A stretch of DNA of 64,000 nt. Source: Patella vulgata. Its lineage: Eukaryota; Mollusca; Gastropoda; Patellidae. A model generated the notes under the pieces. That model had not been told where the DNA came from. It saw nothing but the letters and a program-made list of their open reading frames with translations, and searched no databases. The stretch lies in the NCBI RefSeq assembly GCF_932274485.2, contig NC_065879.2, positions 41,100,436 through 41,164,435 on the forward strand, written 5' to 3'. Positions 20,169-32,329 of the stretch are shown here, one piece after another. Positions within the stretch are counted from its first letter, which is position 1. Every line of letters starts with the position of its first letter. The position numbers and the translations under genes were made by a program.

Positions 20169-21667
20169 ATGGATGTTGAAGTAAGAATATTTTCTTTTTG
20201 TTTTAAGTATATTAATTTGGTTTTAATTACACTGATTTCGTAATTGTGTTTATTTTCGTTAACGACAAAATTCTGTTTTCCTTCTATTTCAGTTTAAGCT
20301 TCGAAAACCAGAAGGTCCTCGTCGTAGTCTATCTTTGAACATGCGGAGAGGCGTGGAAGAAAGTGAAATGAAGTCGTCGCCTACTTTATTGCGTAAATCA
20401 AACTGCCTACTCCCAAGTCGAATAACGAAAGAAAATAGACTAGTGCAAGTTGTAGAAGAAGAAATGCGGGATAGAGATGCTGATCGTATTAAATTAGCCG
20501 TAGAAAGATTATCAGACAGTGAAGAATTGATAGCTGATTGTAGCAGACCATACACTCTTCCTACTATATGTGGCAAACATAAAGATCTCAAATCAATCAC
20601 ACCCCAAATAGTAAGTTATTAAAACTGATTGACCAAGTTATCCCCACTTCTGTCTCAATAAGCCTTTATCTTCAGGAGATCGTTAAAGAATATTAAACAT
20701 GTGACAAAAATACTTCATTCCGTAAATTTTACAATATGTGTATCCAATATTCATTTACTTTATTTTACAGCTTACAGATCTATTCGGCGGAGAGTATAAC
20801 CAATTTCATACTAGCTTCACAATCATCGACTGTAGATATCCATATGAATATAACGGAGGACACATACAAGGCGCAGTTAATATTTATACAAAACAATCTA
20901 TTGATGTTTTATTACAACGATCAGAAAAAAACAGACCCCAGATTCTTATCTTCCATTGTGAATTTTCATCCCAGAGGGCCCCTACATTGTAAGTAGATTA
21001 TAAACCCAATGTTCTATTCAAAATCATTGGTTTTTCCAAATAAAACACAGAATAATTCTTTCAATTTGAAATATCTCAACAAAGCTAGGCCTTGCATTGA
21101 TAAACCTGCTAAATAGTGAACAAAATTGTTTCTTTCAGATTACGTTACTTGAGATCACAAGATCGTGTGTTAAACTCTCAAAACTATCCAAGATTATACT
21201 ACCCAGAAGTCTATATTCTACATGGAGGCTACAAAACCGTCTACGAACATAATCAGGTACATTTTTAACAATTCAATTATCTGCTTAAATTGACGTAACT
21301 CAAAGTAAGGAGGAGTTTCAATATTTTATAAATACTAACTCCTTCAATACTCATCTCCATGTCATTCTTTGCTGTTAAGATATTCAGTGATTTAAAAGTA
21401 TATGTCCACCTACATTTAAAGCAAATGCTAAACGGCTTTGAATACGGAAATACACTGCTTAATATCAATGAGCATTTTTAAAGTTCTTTTTTACAATCTT
21501 CACAATTATATATTTAGGATTTGTGCCATCCATCTAGTTATGTTCCGATGCTACATGAAGATTATAGATCAGAATTACATCATATTCGCACGGTAACCAA
21601 ATCACAGACGGAAAGAGAGAAAACAAGAGGAAAAAGTAAAACAATGTCACGTGTTGTTAGGTTTTAA
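20169..21667 (+). CDS. Cdc25-type phosphatase, copy 3
   Basis: Exons 20169-20180, 20293-20610, 20771-20988, 21139-21256, 21518-21667; structure and phases match copy 2, predicting 271 residues with the intact HCEFSSQR loop. It belongs to the second N-terminal subtype (CLLPSR, LVQVV, LSDSEE) with copies 4-6. Private differences are MRRGVEESE in place of MRRCMEESE, and KTVYEH in place of KTFYEH in the YILHGGYK segment; the Phe-to-Val change lies in a well-conserved part of the catalytic fold. The unit is shorter because the 3' flank is deleted soon after the poly(A) region: 'GTATTCTGTG' joins directly to 'TAAATATAAACAATATC' near 21810. TATATAT at 20083-20089 is the likely TATA box. Confidence 0.9.
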
Positions 21668-22898
21668 ACTGTAATTGTTATTTATATAAATTTGTTACGT
21701 TTGAAATTGATTTTACTGTAAATATTGTTGTTCTGTTATAATTTATTTTGTAAATGTGAATAAATCAAAACTCTTCAAAAGTAATAAATCAGGTGAAATG
21801 TATTCTGTGTAAATATAAACAATATCAAATAATAAACGCAACAAGTGGAAAATGTCTTCTAGAAAAATTAAGAATAGCCTGTCACATGCAGTGACGGAGC
21901 GAGCCGCCGGTGGTTGGAGGGGCAAAGCTGGGGAAAAGTCCAAGGTTAAGTGGTATGGGGAGGGGGGCTCGTCCAGAAATTTTTGAAAAACAGTCTGTCG
22001 GAAATGCAGTCTGGCAGTATTTCAGGCTCTGTGCGCCAAAGTAAATTTCGGAAAAATTTGGAAAATAAACAGTCGGAAATACACTCGTACAGTATTTAGT
22101 TACCGATTGTAGAGATAAATAGAATTGACCAGATATCGCCTGTCACCTGCAGGACTAGTTTATCCGACCAGTGAGGAAAGTGTCAAACGAACAGACTTGC
22201 CAACCTCAACGAAGCCACCGAAAATTTGAAAAATTGACTTCCGGAACTGCAGTCTGGGAATATTCCAGTCACTGATCATCGGGATAAATAGAGCTTACCA
22301 GATACCGCTTGTCGCCAAATCACTAGTTTATGATATCAGAGATAAGTGTCAAACGAAAGGAGTGAGTGAATCAAAATGAATGAATATTTATCACTTTTTT
22401 AACTAAACTAAATCTTACATAATGCATCTTTAATAATATGATCATCTGTTACATGACTAAAACGTGATATTTCGTACAATCAGGGGCCGATACAAAATGA
22501 AAGATTATTTCGAATATAAATTCTGTCACATGCAGTCTTTACAAACAATCTTAACTGACTGTTTGAAATGAAATCAAGAAATACTTGATAAGTGATCAAA
22601 ATAAACTTATTTACGAAACTAAACAAATAAATCTTTTCATTATTCGTTAAGACAGTTCATATGCACATTATCAATCACTTAGCGATTGGCGCTCATTGAT
22701 AAGTGATAAACAATCAGCACTAGGTCACAAATCAATCATAAGTAATCAATAATCGATTACTATTCCATAATCAATGATGATTTAATTCACTCATTGATTG
22801 TACGGGTATCAGTATATATTACGTGTGATAGCATAATGTTTTATTTCGTATCTTGTCTTCAGTCTTCTGCTTGTGTAATACATTTTTGTCTTTAAAAC

Positions 22899-24101
22899 AT
22901 GGATGTTGAAGTAAGAATATTTTCTTTTTGTTTTAAGTATATTAATTTGGTTTTAATTACACTGATTTCGTAATTGTGTTTATTTTCGTTAACGACAAAA
23001 TTCTGTTTTCCTTCTATTTCAGTTTAAGCTTCGAAAACCAGAAGGTCCTCGTCGTAGTCTATCTTTGAACATGCGGAGATGCATGGAAGAAAGTGAAATG
23101 AAGTCGTCGCCTACTTTATTGCGTAAATCAAACTGCCTACTCCCAAGTCGAATAACGAAAGAAAATAGACTAGTGCAAGTTGTAGAAGAAGAAATGCGGG
23201 ATAGAGATGCTGATCGTATTAAATTAGCCGTAGAAAGATTATCAGACAGTGAAGAATTGATAGCTGATTGTAGCAGACCATACACTCTTCCTACTATATG
23301 TGGCAAACATAAAGATCTCAAATCAATCACAACCCAAATAGTAAGTTATTAAAACTGATTGACCAAGTTATCCCCACTTCTGTCTCAATAAGCCTTTATC
23401 TTCAGGAGATCGTTAAAGAATATTAAACATGTGACAAAAATACTTCATTCCGTAAATTTTACAATATGTGTATCCAATATTCATTTACTTTATTTTACAG
23501 CTTACAGATCTATTCGGCGGAGAGTATAACCAATTTCATACTAGCTTCACAATCATCGACTGTAGATATCCATATGAATATAACGGAGGACACATACAAG
23601 GCGCAGTTAATATTTATACAAAACAATCTATGGATGTCTATATTCTATATTCTACATGGAGGCTACAAAACCTTCTACGAACATAATCAGGTACATTTTT
23701 AACAATTCAATTATCTGCTTAAATTGACGTAACTCAAAGTAAGGAGGAGTTTCAATATTTTATAAATACTAACTCCTTCAATACTCATCTCCATGTCATT
23801 CTTTGCTGTTAAGATATTCAGTGATTTAAAAGTATATGTCCACCTACATTTAAAGCAAATGCTAAACGGCTTTGAATACGGAAATACACTGCTTAATATC
23901 AATGAGCATTTTTAAAGTTCTTTTTTACAATCTTCACAATTATATATTTAGGATTTGTGCCATCCATCTAGTTATGTTCCGATGCTACATGAAGATTATA
24001 GATCAGAATTACATCATATTCGCACGGTAACCAAATCACAGACGGAAAGAGAGAAAACAAGAGGAAAAAGTAAAACAATGTCACGTGTTGTTAGGTTTTA
24101 A
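22899..24101 (+). pseudogene. Cdc25 copy 4, catalytic loop deleted
   Basis: Exons 22899-22910, 23023-23340, fused 23501-23690, and 23952-24101. Exon 1, exon 2 and the start of exon 3 are intact, but a deletion of about 300 bp relative to copy 3 removes the end of exon 3 (including HCEFSSQR), intron 3 and the start of exon 4. The junction carries an extra TATTCTA, a duplication of adjacent sequence, so the fused exon is out of frame and reaches TAA at 23684-23686. Predicted product: 171 residues, with the N-terminal segment and [10 protein letters not shown] but no active site. The stop lies only a few bases before the last exon junction, so exon-junction-dependent decay might not act. It cannot be a phosphatase; whether it is a dead copy or an expressed decoy is unknown. 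Confidence 0.88.
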
Positions 24102-24365
24102 ACTGTAATTGTTATTTATATAAATTTGTTACGTTTGAAATTGATTTTACTGTAAATATTGTTGTTCTGTTATAATTTATTTTGTAAATGTGAATAAATC
24201 AAAACTCTTCAAAAGTAATAAATCAGGTTAAATGTATTCTGTGTTTTCCTTCATTCGTGAACGCTGGATTGCTTCAGCATTAAGGAATCAAGTTATTGGA
24301 ACCGTATCATATTACATGTACAATGTAATCCACTGGAATGTTTGAAAGCATTTGTTCTGGATTAA

Positions 24366-24716
24366 AGGCTCAATACCACTCTTGTTGTAACTGAATAATA
24401 TGTCCCAATCTTTATTCTGGTCAACAAATTGCATGCACTATTTTACAATATTCCAATTAATTGATGATACAAATTTCATCTTAACACACCTAATTTAAAA
24501 AATTGGAAAAATTCAACTAAATGATTTGAAAAGCCTGACGTAAAGCTTTTCAAATGTGACATGGATTTAAAAATATTTTTGAACCATCTGGACAAGTAAA
24601 ATAGGATTTAATGGATAATTTACACAAAAGGTAGGACACTAACACATCTATTACTTAGAATAAGGCTATTTTTTATTTTCTGGAGCTGTCAAGCCAGCAA
24701 GAGTGTTATTGTCCAC
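24366..24716. mobile_element. MITE copy with altered right end (unit 4)
   Basis: Same element as at 18004-18354, starting after TTAA with AGGCTCAATACCACTCTTG. The right terminus is changed: 'AAGAGTGTTATTGTCCACTG' replaces the TTAA-ending terminus. It recurs in unit 5 at about 27757-28107. The changed end matches the duplicated junction at 18570-18600. Confidence 0.7.
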
Positions 24717-26288
24717 TGTGTTTTGCAAATGTCCACTTTTCGTAATTCGCATGCTAATGGCATCGAATATATTTAGAAAAATCGAAATTGTAGAGCTATT
24801 CAGATACGCCTTGTGATTTTGAAAATAATTTCAAATTCTCTGATCTGTTAAGATATTAAAAGACTTGAACGGACTGGTAGGTGACAAGATACACAATATT
24901 CAAGCCAAATACCAACACCTCTCTGATTTCGGTTTGTTGGCTAATCAAAGAAAAATTCATTGGTCAAGCGAATTATTGAAATAAAATTGAACCATATGTT
25001 AGTCAAGAAATGACCTAATTTATGTCGAGTGGACGATAAACTCCCCCCCCCCCAACCCTCTCTCTCTTACACACTCACTCTCACACTCTCTCTCTCAATC
25101 TCACTCACTCATATTAATAGTAGAACGTCCGTGTTATAATAATTATCGCAGTAGGCCTACTCTAGACTTCCTATCGAAGATACATCAAAATGTATTTGGT
25201 AAATATAAACAATATCAAATAATAAACGCAACAAGTGGAAAATGTCTTCTAGAAAAATTAAGAATAGCCTGTCACATGCAGTGACGGAGCGAGCCGCCGG
25301 TGGTTGGAGGGGCAAAGCTGGGGAAAAGTCCAAGGTTAAGTGGTATGGGGAGGGGGGCTCGTCCAGAAATTTTTGAAAAACAGTCTGTCGGAAATGCAGT
25401 CTGGCAGTATTTCAGGCTCTGTGCGCCAAAGTAAATTTCGGAAAAATTTGGAAAATAAACAGTCGGAAATACACTCGTACAGTATTTAGTTACCGATTGT
25501 AGAGATAAATAGAATTGACCAGATATCGCCTGTCACCTGCAGGACTAGTTTATCCGACCAGTGAGGAAAGTGTCAAACGAACAGACTTGCCAACCTCAAC
25601 GAAGCCACCGAAAATTTGAAAAATTGACTTCCGGAACTGCAGTCTGGGAATATTCCAGTCACTGATCATCGGGATAAATAGAGCTTACCAGATACCGCTT
25701 GTCGCCAAATCACTAGTTTATGATATCAGAGATAAGTGTCAAACGAAAGGAGTGAGTGAATCAAAATGAATGAATATTTATCACTTTTTTAACTAAACTA
25801 AATCTTACATAATGCATCTTTAATAATATGATCATCTGTTACATGACTAAAACGTGATATTTCGTACAATCAGGGGCCGATACAAAATGAAAGATTATTT
25901 CGAATATAAATTCTGTCACATGCAGTCTTTACAAACAATCTTAACTGACTGTTTGAAATGAAATCAAGAAATACTTGATAAGTGATCAAAATAAACTTAT
26001 TTACGAAACTAAACAAATAAATCTTTTCATTATTCGTTAAGACAGTTCATATGCACATTATCAATCACTTAGCGATTGGCGCTCATTGATAAGTGATAAA
26101 CAATCAGCACTAGGTCACAAATCAATCATAAGTAATCAATAATCGATTACTATTCCATAATCAATGATGATTTAATTCACTCATTGATTGTACGGGTATC
26201 AGTATATATTACGTGTGATAGCATAATGTTTTATTTCGTATCTTGTCTTCAGTCTTCTGCTTGTGTAATACATTTTTGTCTTTAAAAC

Positions 26289-27491
26289 ATGGATGTTGAA
26301 GTAAGAATATTTTCTTTTTGTTTTAAGTATATTAATTTGGTTTTAATTACACTGATTTCGTAATTGTGTTTATTTTCGTTAACGACAAAATTCTGTTTTC
26401 CTTCTATTTCAGTTTAAGCTTCGAAAACCAGAAGGTCCTCGTCGTAGTCTATCTTTGAACATGCGGAGATGCATGGAAGAAAGTGAAATGAAGTCGTCGC
26501 CTACTTTATTGCGTAAATCAAACTGCCTACTCCCAAGTCGAATAACGAAAGAAAATAGACTAGTGCAAGTTGTAGAAGAAGAAATGCGGGATAGAGATGC
26601 TGATCGTATTAAATTAGCCGTAGAAAGATTATCAGACAGTGAAGAATTGATAGCTGATTGTAGCAGACCATACACTCTTCCTACTATATGTGGCAAACAT
26701 AAAGATCTCAAATCAATCACAACCCAAATAGTAAGTTATTAAAACTGATTGACCAAGTTATCCCCACTTCTGTCTCAATAAGCCTTTATCTTCAGGAGAT
26801 CGTTAAAGAATATTAAACATGTGACAAAAATACTTCATTCCGTAAATTTTACAATATGTGTATCCAATATTCATTTACTTTATTTTACAGCTTACAGATC
26901 TATTCGGCGGAGAGTATAAACAATTTCATACTAGCTTCACAATCATCGACTGTAGATATCCATATGAATATAACGGAGGACACATACAAGGCGCAGTTAA
27001 TATTTATACAAAACAATCTATGGATGTCTATATTCTATATTCTACATGGAGGCTACAAAACCTTCTACGAACATAATCAGGTACATTTTTAACAATTCAA
27101 TTATCTGCTTAAATTGACGTAACTCAAAGTAAGGAGGAGTTTCAATATTTTATAAATACTAACTCCTTCAATACTCATCTCCATGTCATTCTTTGCTGTT
27201 AAGATATTCAGTGATTTAAAAGTATATGTCCACCTACATTTAAAGCAAATGCTAAACGGCTTTGAATACGGAAATACACTGCTTAATATCAATGAGCATT
27301 TTTAAAGTTCTTTTTTACAATCTTCACAATTATATATTTAGGATTTGTGCCATCCATCTAGTTATGTTCCGATGCTACATGAAGATTATAGATCAGAATT
27401 ACATCATATTCGCACGGTAACCAAATCACAGACGGAAAGAGAGAAAACAAGAGGAAAAAGTAAAACAATGTCACGTGTTGTTAGGTTTTAA
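26289..27491 (+). pseudogene. Cdc25 copy 5, same catalytic deletion as copy 4
   Basis: Exons 26289-26300, 26413-26730, fused 26891-27080 and 27342-27491. It has the identical deletion junction and extra TATTCTA as copy 4, with the early stop at 27074-27076, so both descend from one deleted ancestor by duplication of a 3.39-kb unit. It differs from copy 4 by an Asn-to-Lys change in exon 3 (GGEYKQFH instead of GGEYNQFH). Promoter region, introns, exon 5 and poly(A) signals are otherwise preserved. Predicted product 171 residues without HCX5R. Confidence 0.88.
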
Positions 27492-27756
27492 ACTGTAATT
27501 GTTATTTATATAAATTTGTTACGTTTGAAATTGATTTTACTGTAAATATTGTTGTTCTGTTATAATTTATTTTGTAAATGTGAATAAATCAAAACTCTTC
27601 AAAAGTAATAAATCAGGTTAAATGTATTCTGTGTTTTCCTTCATTCGTGAACGCTGGATTGCTTCAGCATTAAGGAATCAAGTTATTGGAACCGTATCAT
27701 ATTACATGTACAATGTAATCCACTGGAATGTTTGAAAGCATTTGTTCTGGATTAAA

Positions 27757-28107
27757 GGCTCAATACCACTCTTGTTGTAACTGAATAATATGTCCCAATC
27801 TTTATTCTGGTCAACAAATTGCATGCACTATTTTACAATATTCCAATTAATTGATGATACAAATTTCATCTTAACACACCTAATTTAAAAAATTGGAAAA
27901 ATTCAACTAAATGATTTGAAAAGCCTGACGTAAAGCTTTTCAAATGTGACATGGATTTAAAAATATTTTTGAACCATCTGGACAAGTAAAATAGGATTTA
28001 ATGGATAATTTACACAAAAGGTAGGACACTAACACATCTATTACTTAGAATAAGGCTATTTTTTATTTTCTGGAGCTGTCAAGCCAGCAAGAGTGTTATT
28101 GTCCACT
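27757..28107. mobile_element. MITE copy with altered right end (unit 5)
   Basis: Near-identical to the unit 4 copy at 24366-24716, in the same position relative to the Cdc25 gene. It was carried along by unit duplication, not newly inserted. Confidence 0.7.
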
Positions 28108-29679
28108 GTGTTTTGCAAATGTCCACTTTTCGTAATTCGCATGCTAATGGCATCGAATATATTTAGAAAAATCGAAATTGTAGAGCTATTCAGATACGCC
28201 TTGTGATTTTGAAAATAATTTCAAATTCTCTGATCTGTTAAGATATTAAAAGACTTGAACGGACTGGTAGGTGACAAGATACACAATATTCAAGCCAAAT
28301 ACCAACACCTCTCTGATTTCGGTTTGTTGGCTAATCAAAGAAAAATTCATTGGTCAAGCGAATTATTGAAATAAAATTGAACCATATGTTAGTCGAGAAA
28401 TGACCTAATTTATGTCGAGTGGACGATAAACTCCCCCCCCCCCCAACCCTCTCTCTCTTACACACTCACTCTCACACTCTCTCTCTCAATCTCACTCACT
28501 CATATTAATAGTAGAACGTCCGTGTTATAATAATTATCGCAGTAGGCCTACTCTAGACTTCCTATCGAAGATACATCAAAATGTATTTGGTAAATATAAA
28601 CAATATCAAATAATAAACGCAACAAGTGGAAAATGTCTTCTAGAAAAATTAAGAATAGCCTGTCACATGCAGTGACGGAGCGAGCCGCCGGTGGTTGGAG
28701 GGGCAAAGCTGGGGAAAAGTCCAAGGTTAAGTGGTATGGGGAGGGGGGCTCGTCCAGAAATTTTTGAAAAACAGTCTGTCGGAAATGCAGTCTGGCAGTA
28801 TTTCAGGCTCTGTGCGCCAAAGTAAATTTCGGAAAAATTTGGAAAATAAACAGTCGGAAATACACTCGTACAGTATTTAGTTACCGATTGTAGAGATAAA
28901 TAGAATTGACCAGATATCGCCTGTCACCTGCAGGACTAGTTTATCCGACCAGTGAGGAAAGTGTCAAACGAACAGACTTGCCAACCTCAACGAAGCCACC
29001 GAAAATTTGAAAAATTGACTTCCGGAACTGCAGTCTGGGAATATTCCAGTCACTGATCATCGGGATAAATAGAGCTTACCAGATACCGCTTGTCGCCAAA
29101 TCACTAGTTTATGATATCAGAGATAAGTGTCAAACGAAAGGAGTGAGTGAATCAAAATGAATGAATATTTATCACTTTTTTAACTAAACTAAATCTTACA
29201 TAATGCATCTTTAATAATATGATCATCTGTTACATGACTAAAACGTGATATTTCGTACAATCAGGGGCCGATACAAAATGAAAGATTATTTCGAATATAA
29301 ATTCTGTCACATGCAGTCTTTACAAACAATCTTAACTGACTGTTTGAAATGAAATCAAGAAATACTTGATAAGTGATCAAAATAAACTTATTTACGAAAC
29401 TAAACAAATAAATCTTTTCATTATTCGTTAAGACAGTTCATATGCACATTATCAATCACTTAGCGATTGGCGCTCATTGATAAGTGATAAACAATCAGCA
29501 CTAGGTCACAAATCAATCATAAGTAATCAATAATCGATTACTATTCAATGATCAATGATGATTTAATTCACTCATTGATTGTACGGGTATCAGTATATAT
29601 TACGTGTGATAGCATAATGTTTTATTTCGTATCTTGTCTTCAGTCTTCTGCTTGTGTAATACATTTTTGTCTTTAAAAC

Positions 29680-31178
29680 ATGGATGTTGAAGTAAGAATA
29701 TTTTCTTTTTGTTTTAAGTATATTAATTTGGTTTTAATTACACTGATTTCGTAATTGTGTTTATTTTCGTTAACGACAAAATTCTGTTTTCCTTCTATTT
29801 CAGTTTAAGCTTCGAAAACCAGAAGGTCCTCGTCGTAGTCTATCTTTGAACATGCGGAGATGCATGGAAGAAAGTGAAATGAAGTCGTCGCCTACTTTAT
29901 TGCGTAAATCAAACTGCCTACTCCCAAGTCGAACAACGAAAGAAAATAGACTAGTGCAAGTTGTAGAAGAAGAAATGCGGGATAGAGATGCTGATCGTAT
30001 TAAATTAGCCGTAGAAAGATTATCAGACAGTGAAGAATTGATAGCTGATTGTAGCAGACCATACACTCTTCCTACTATATGTGGCAAACATAAAGATCTC
30101 AAATCAATCACAACCCAAATAGTAAGTTATTAAAACTGATTGACCAAGTTATCCCCACTTCTGTCTCAATAAGCCTTTATCTTCAGGAGATCGTTAAAGA
30201 ATATTAAACATGTGACAAAAATACTTCATTCCGTAAATTTTACAATATGTGTATCCAATATTCATTTACTTTATTTTACAGCTTACAGATCTATTCGGCG
30301 GAGAGTATAACCAATTTCATACTAGCTTCACAATCATCGACTGTAGATATCCATATGAATATAACGGAGGACACATACAAGGCGCAGTTAATATTTATAC
30401 GAAACAATCTATTGATGTTTTATTACAACGCTCAGAAAAAAACAGACCCCAGATTCTTATCTTCCATTGTGAATTTTCATCCCAGAGGGCCCCTACATTG
30501 TAAGTAGATTATAAACCCAATGTTCTATTCAAAATCATTGGTTTTTCCAAATAAAACACAGAATAATTCTTTCAATTTGAAATATCTCAACAAAGCTAGG
30601 CCTTGCATTGATAATCCTGCTAAATAGTGAACAAAATTGTTTCTTTCAGATTACGTTACTTGAGATCACAAGATCGTGTGTTAAACTCTCAAAACTATCC
30701 AAGATTATACTACCCAGAAGTCTATATTCTACATGGAGGCTACAAAACCTTCTACGAACATAATCAGGTACATTTTTAACAATTCAATTATCTGCTTAAA
30801 TTGACGTAACTCAAAGTAAGGAGGAGTTTCAATATTTTATAAATACTAACTCCTTCAATACTCATCTCCATGTCATTCTTTGCTGTTAAGATATTCAGTG
30901 ATTTAAAAGTATATGTCCACCTACATTTAAAGCAAATGCTAAACGGCTTTGAATACGGAAATACACTGCTTAATATCAATGAGCATTTTTCAAGTTCTTT
31001 TTTACAATCTTCACAATTATATATTTAGGATTTGTGCCATCCATCTAGTTATGTTCCGATGCTACATGAAGATTATAGATCAGAATTACATCATATTCGC
31101 ACGGTAACCAAATCACAGACGGAAAGAGAGAAAACAAGAGGAAAAAGTAAAACAATGTCACGCGTTGTTAGGTTTTAA
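29680..31178 (+). CDS. Cdc25-type phosphatase, copy 6
   Basis: Exons 29680-29691, 29804-30121, 30282-30499, 30650-30767, 31029-31178; predicted 271 residues with complete catalytic domain and HCEFSSQR loop. It is subtype 2 like copies 3-5 (CLLPSR, LVQVV, LSDSEE) with a private Ile-to-Thr change (PSRTTKEN). As it lacks the deletion of copies 4 and 5, the intact form flanks the deleted pair on both sides. The downstream flank has lost the MITE: 'GGAATGTTTGAAAGAATG' runs straight into 'TGATTTTGAAAATAATTTC' near 31430. The proximal AATAAA is kept; the distal one is altered (GTAAAAAAATC). Confidence 0.92.
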
Positions 31179-31826
31179 ACTGTAATTGTTATTTATATAA
31201 ATTTGTTACGTTTGAAATTGATTTTACTGTAAATATTGTTGTTCTGTTATAATTTATTTTGTAAATGTGAATAAATCAAAACTCTTCAAAAGTAAAAAAA
31301 TCAGGTGAAATGTATTCTGTGTTTTCCTTCATTCGTGAACGCTGGATTGCTTCAGCATTAAGGAATCAAGTTATTGGAACCGTATCATATTACATGTACA
31401 ATGTAATCCACTGGAATGTTTGAAAGAATGTGATTTTGAAAATAATTTCAAATTCTCTCATCTGTTAAGATATTAAAAGACTTGAACAGACTGGTAGGTG
31501 ACAAGATACACAATATTCAAGCCAAATACCAACACCTCTCTGATTTCGGTTTGTTGGCTAATTAAAGAAAAATTCATTGGTCAAGCGAATTATTGAAATA
31601 AAATTGAACCATATGTTAGTCGCGAAACGACCTAATCTCTCATTCTCAATCACACTCACTCATATTTATAGTAGAACGTCCGTGTTATAATAATTATGGC
31701 AGTAGGCCTACTCTAGACTTTCGGTCGAAGATACATCAAAATGTATTTGGTAAATATAAACAATATCAAATAATTAAACGCACCACGTGCAGAGCGAACA
31801 AGTGGAAAATGTCTATCTGAACAAAT

Positions 31827-32240
31827 GTGTAGCGAAACTCACTGTATAACGTCATATATTATGTCATTGTGGTGAATATACTTGGATTCGTCATGAAGAA
31901 ACAGCTGGCTGAACCTACATTCATCACCAACACGAAGAGACTATTTTCTGCTTATACGAAAGCAACTAGATGACAATGATTTCCGTAAAAAGATAGAAAT
32001 TGCTGCAGTGCTAGACCCACGAATCAAAGAGGTGCCTTTGGTTTCGGATGGAGCGCGGAAGAATCCCTATACATTTGGTGATGGAAAACTTGTTTTGATG
32101 TCGTGGAAGGCCGAGTTCTTGTGTACAAATTGGCAGTTTACGTAAAAGATCCACTGGCAATTGCTAAAATATTATCTTGTGCATTGATCACGAGTGAAGA
32201 GAGATTTCCCTTATTTGATAATTAGCATTTACGTCCGTGT
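31827..32240 (+). mobile_element. hAT transposon remnant (right)
   Basis: Translates in part to a hAT C-terminal region: KQLDDNDFRKKIEIAAVLDP followed by RIKEV, typical of ZBED/hAT transposases, then KLVLMSWKAEFLC. It is truncated at both ends, with stops between segments. It matches the left remnant (12880-13282) in reverse and marks the right edge of the Cdc25 array. Confidence 0.6.
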
Positions 32241-32329
32241 CGGATCTAAATCTATAAGTGTTGAGTTATGCAAGGGCGTTTTCCCATTCAAAGCAGTTGT
32301 GGAACGCAACCATACTTTTAAATTCGTCC

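Larger units (their letters stand above)
15345..32240 (+). repeat. Tandem array of five Cdc25-bearing units
   Basis: Successive exon 2 starts lie at 16381, 20293, 23023, 26413 and 29804, giving unit lengths of 3912, 2730, 3390 and 3391 bp. The longest unit has an intact MITE plus a partial duplication of its 3' flank (18357-18560 versus about 18598-18800). The 2.73-kb unit lacks the downstream 1.2 kb. The two 3.39-kb units are almost identical. The array's right edge breaks off inside a hAT remnant near 32240. Confidence 0.9.

Noticed and set aside
22899-27491. Reading copies 4 and 5 as alternative Cdc25 isoforms with a skipped exon
   Set aside because: The missing part is a genomic deletion with an out-of-frame junction, not a splicing choice; no second acceptor within the fused exon restores the loop.
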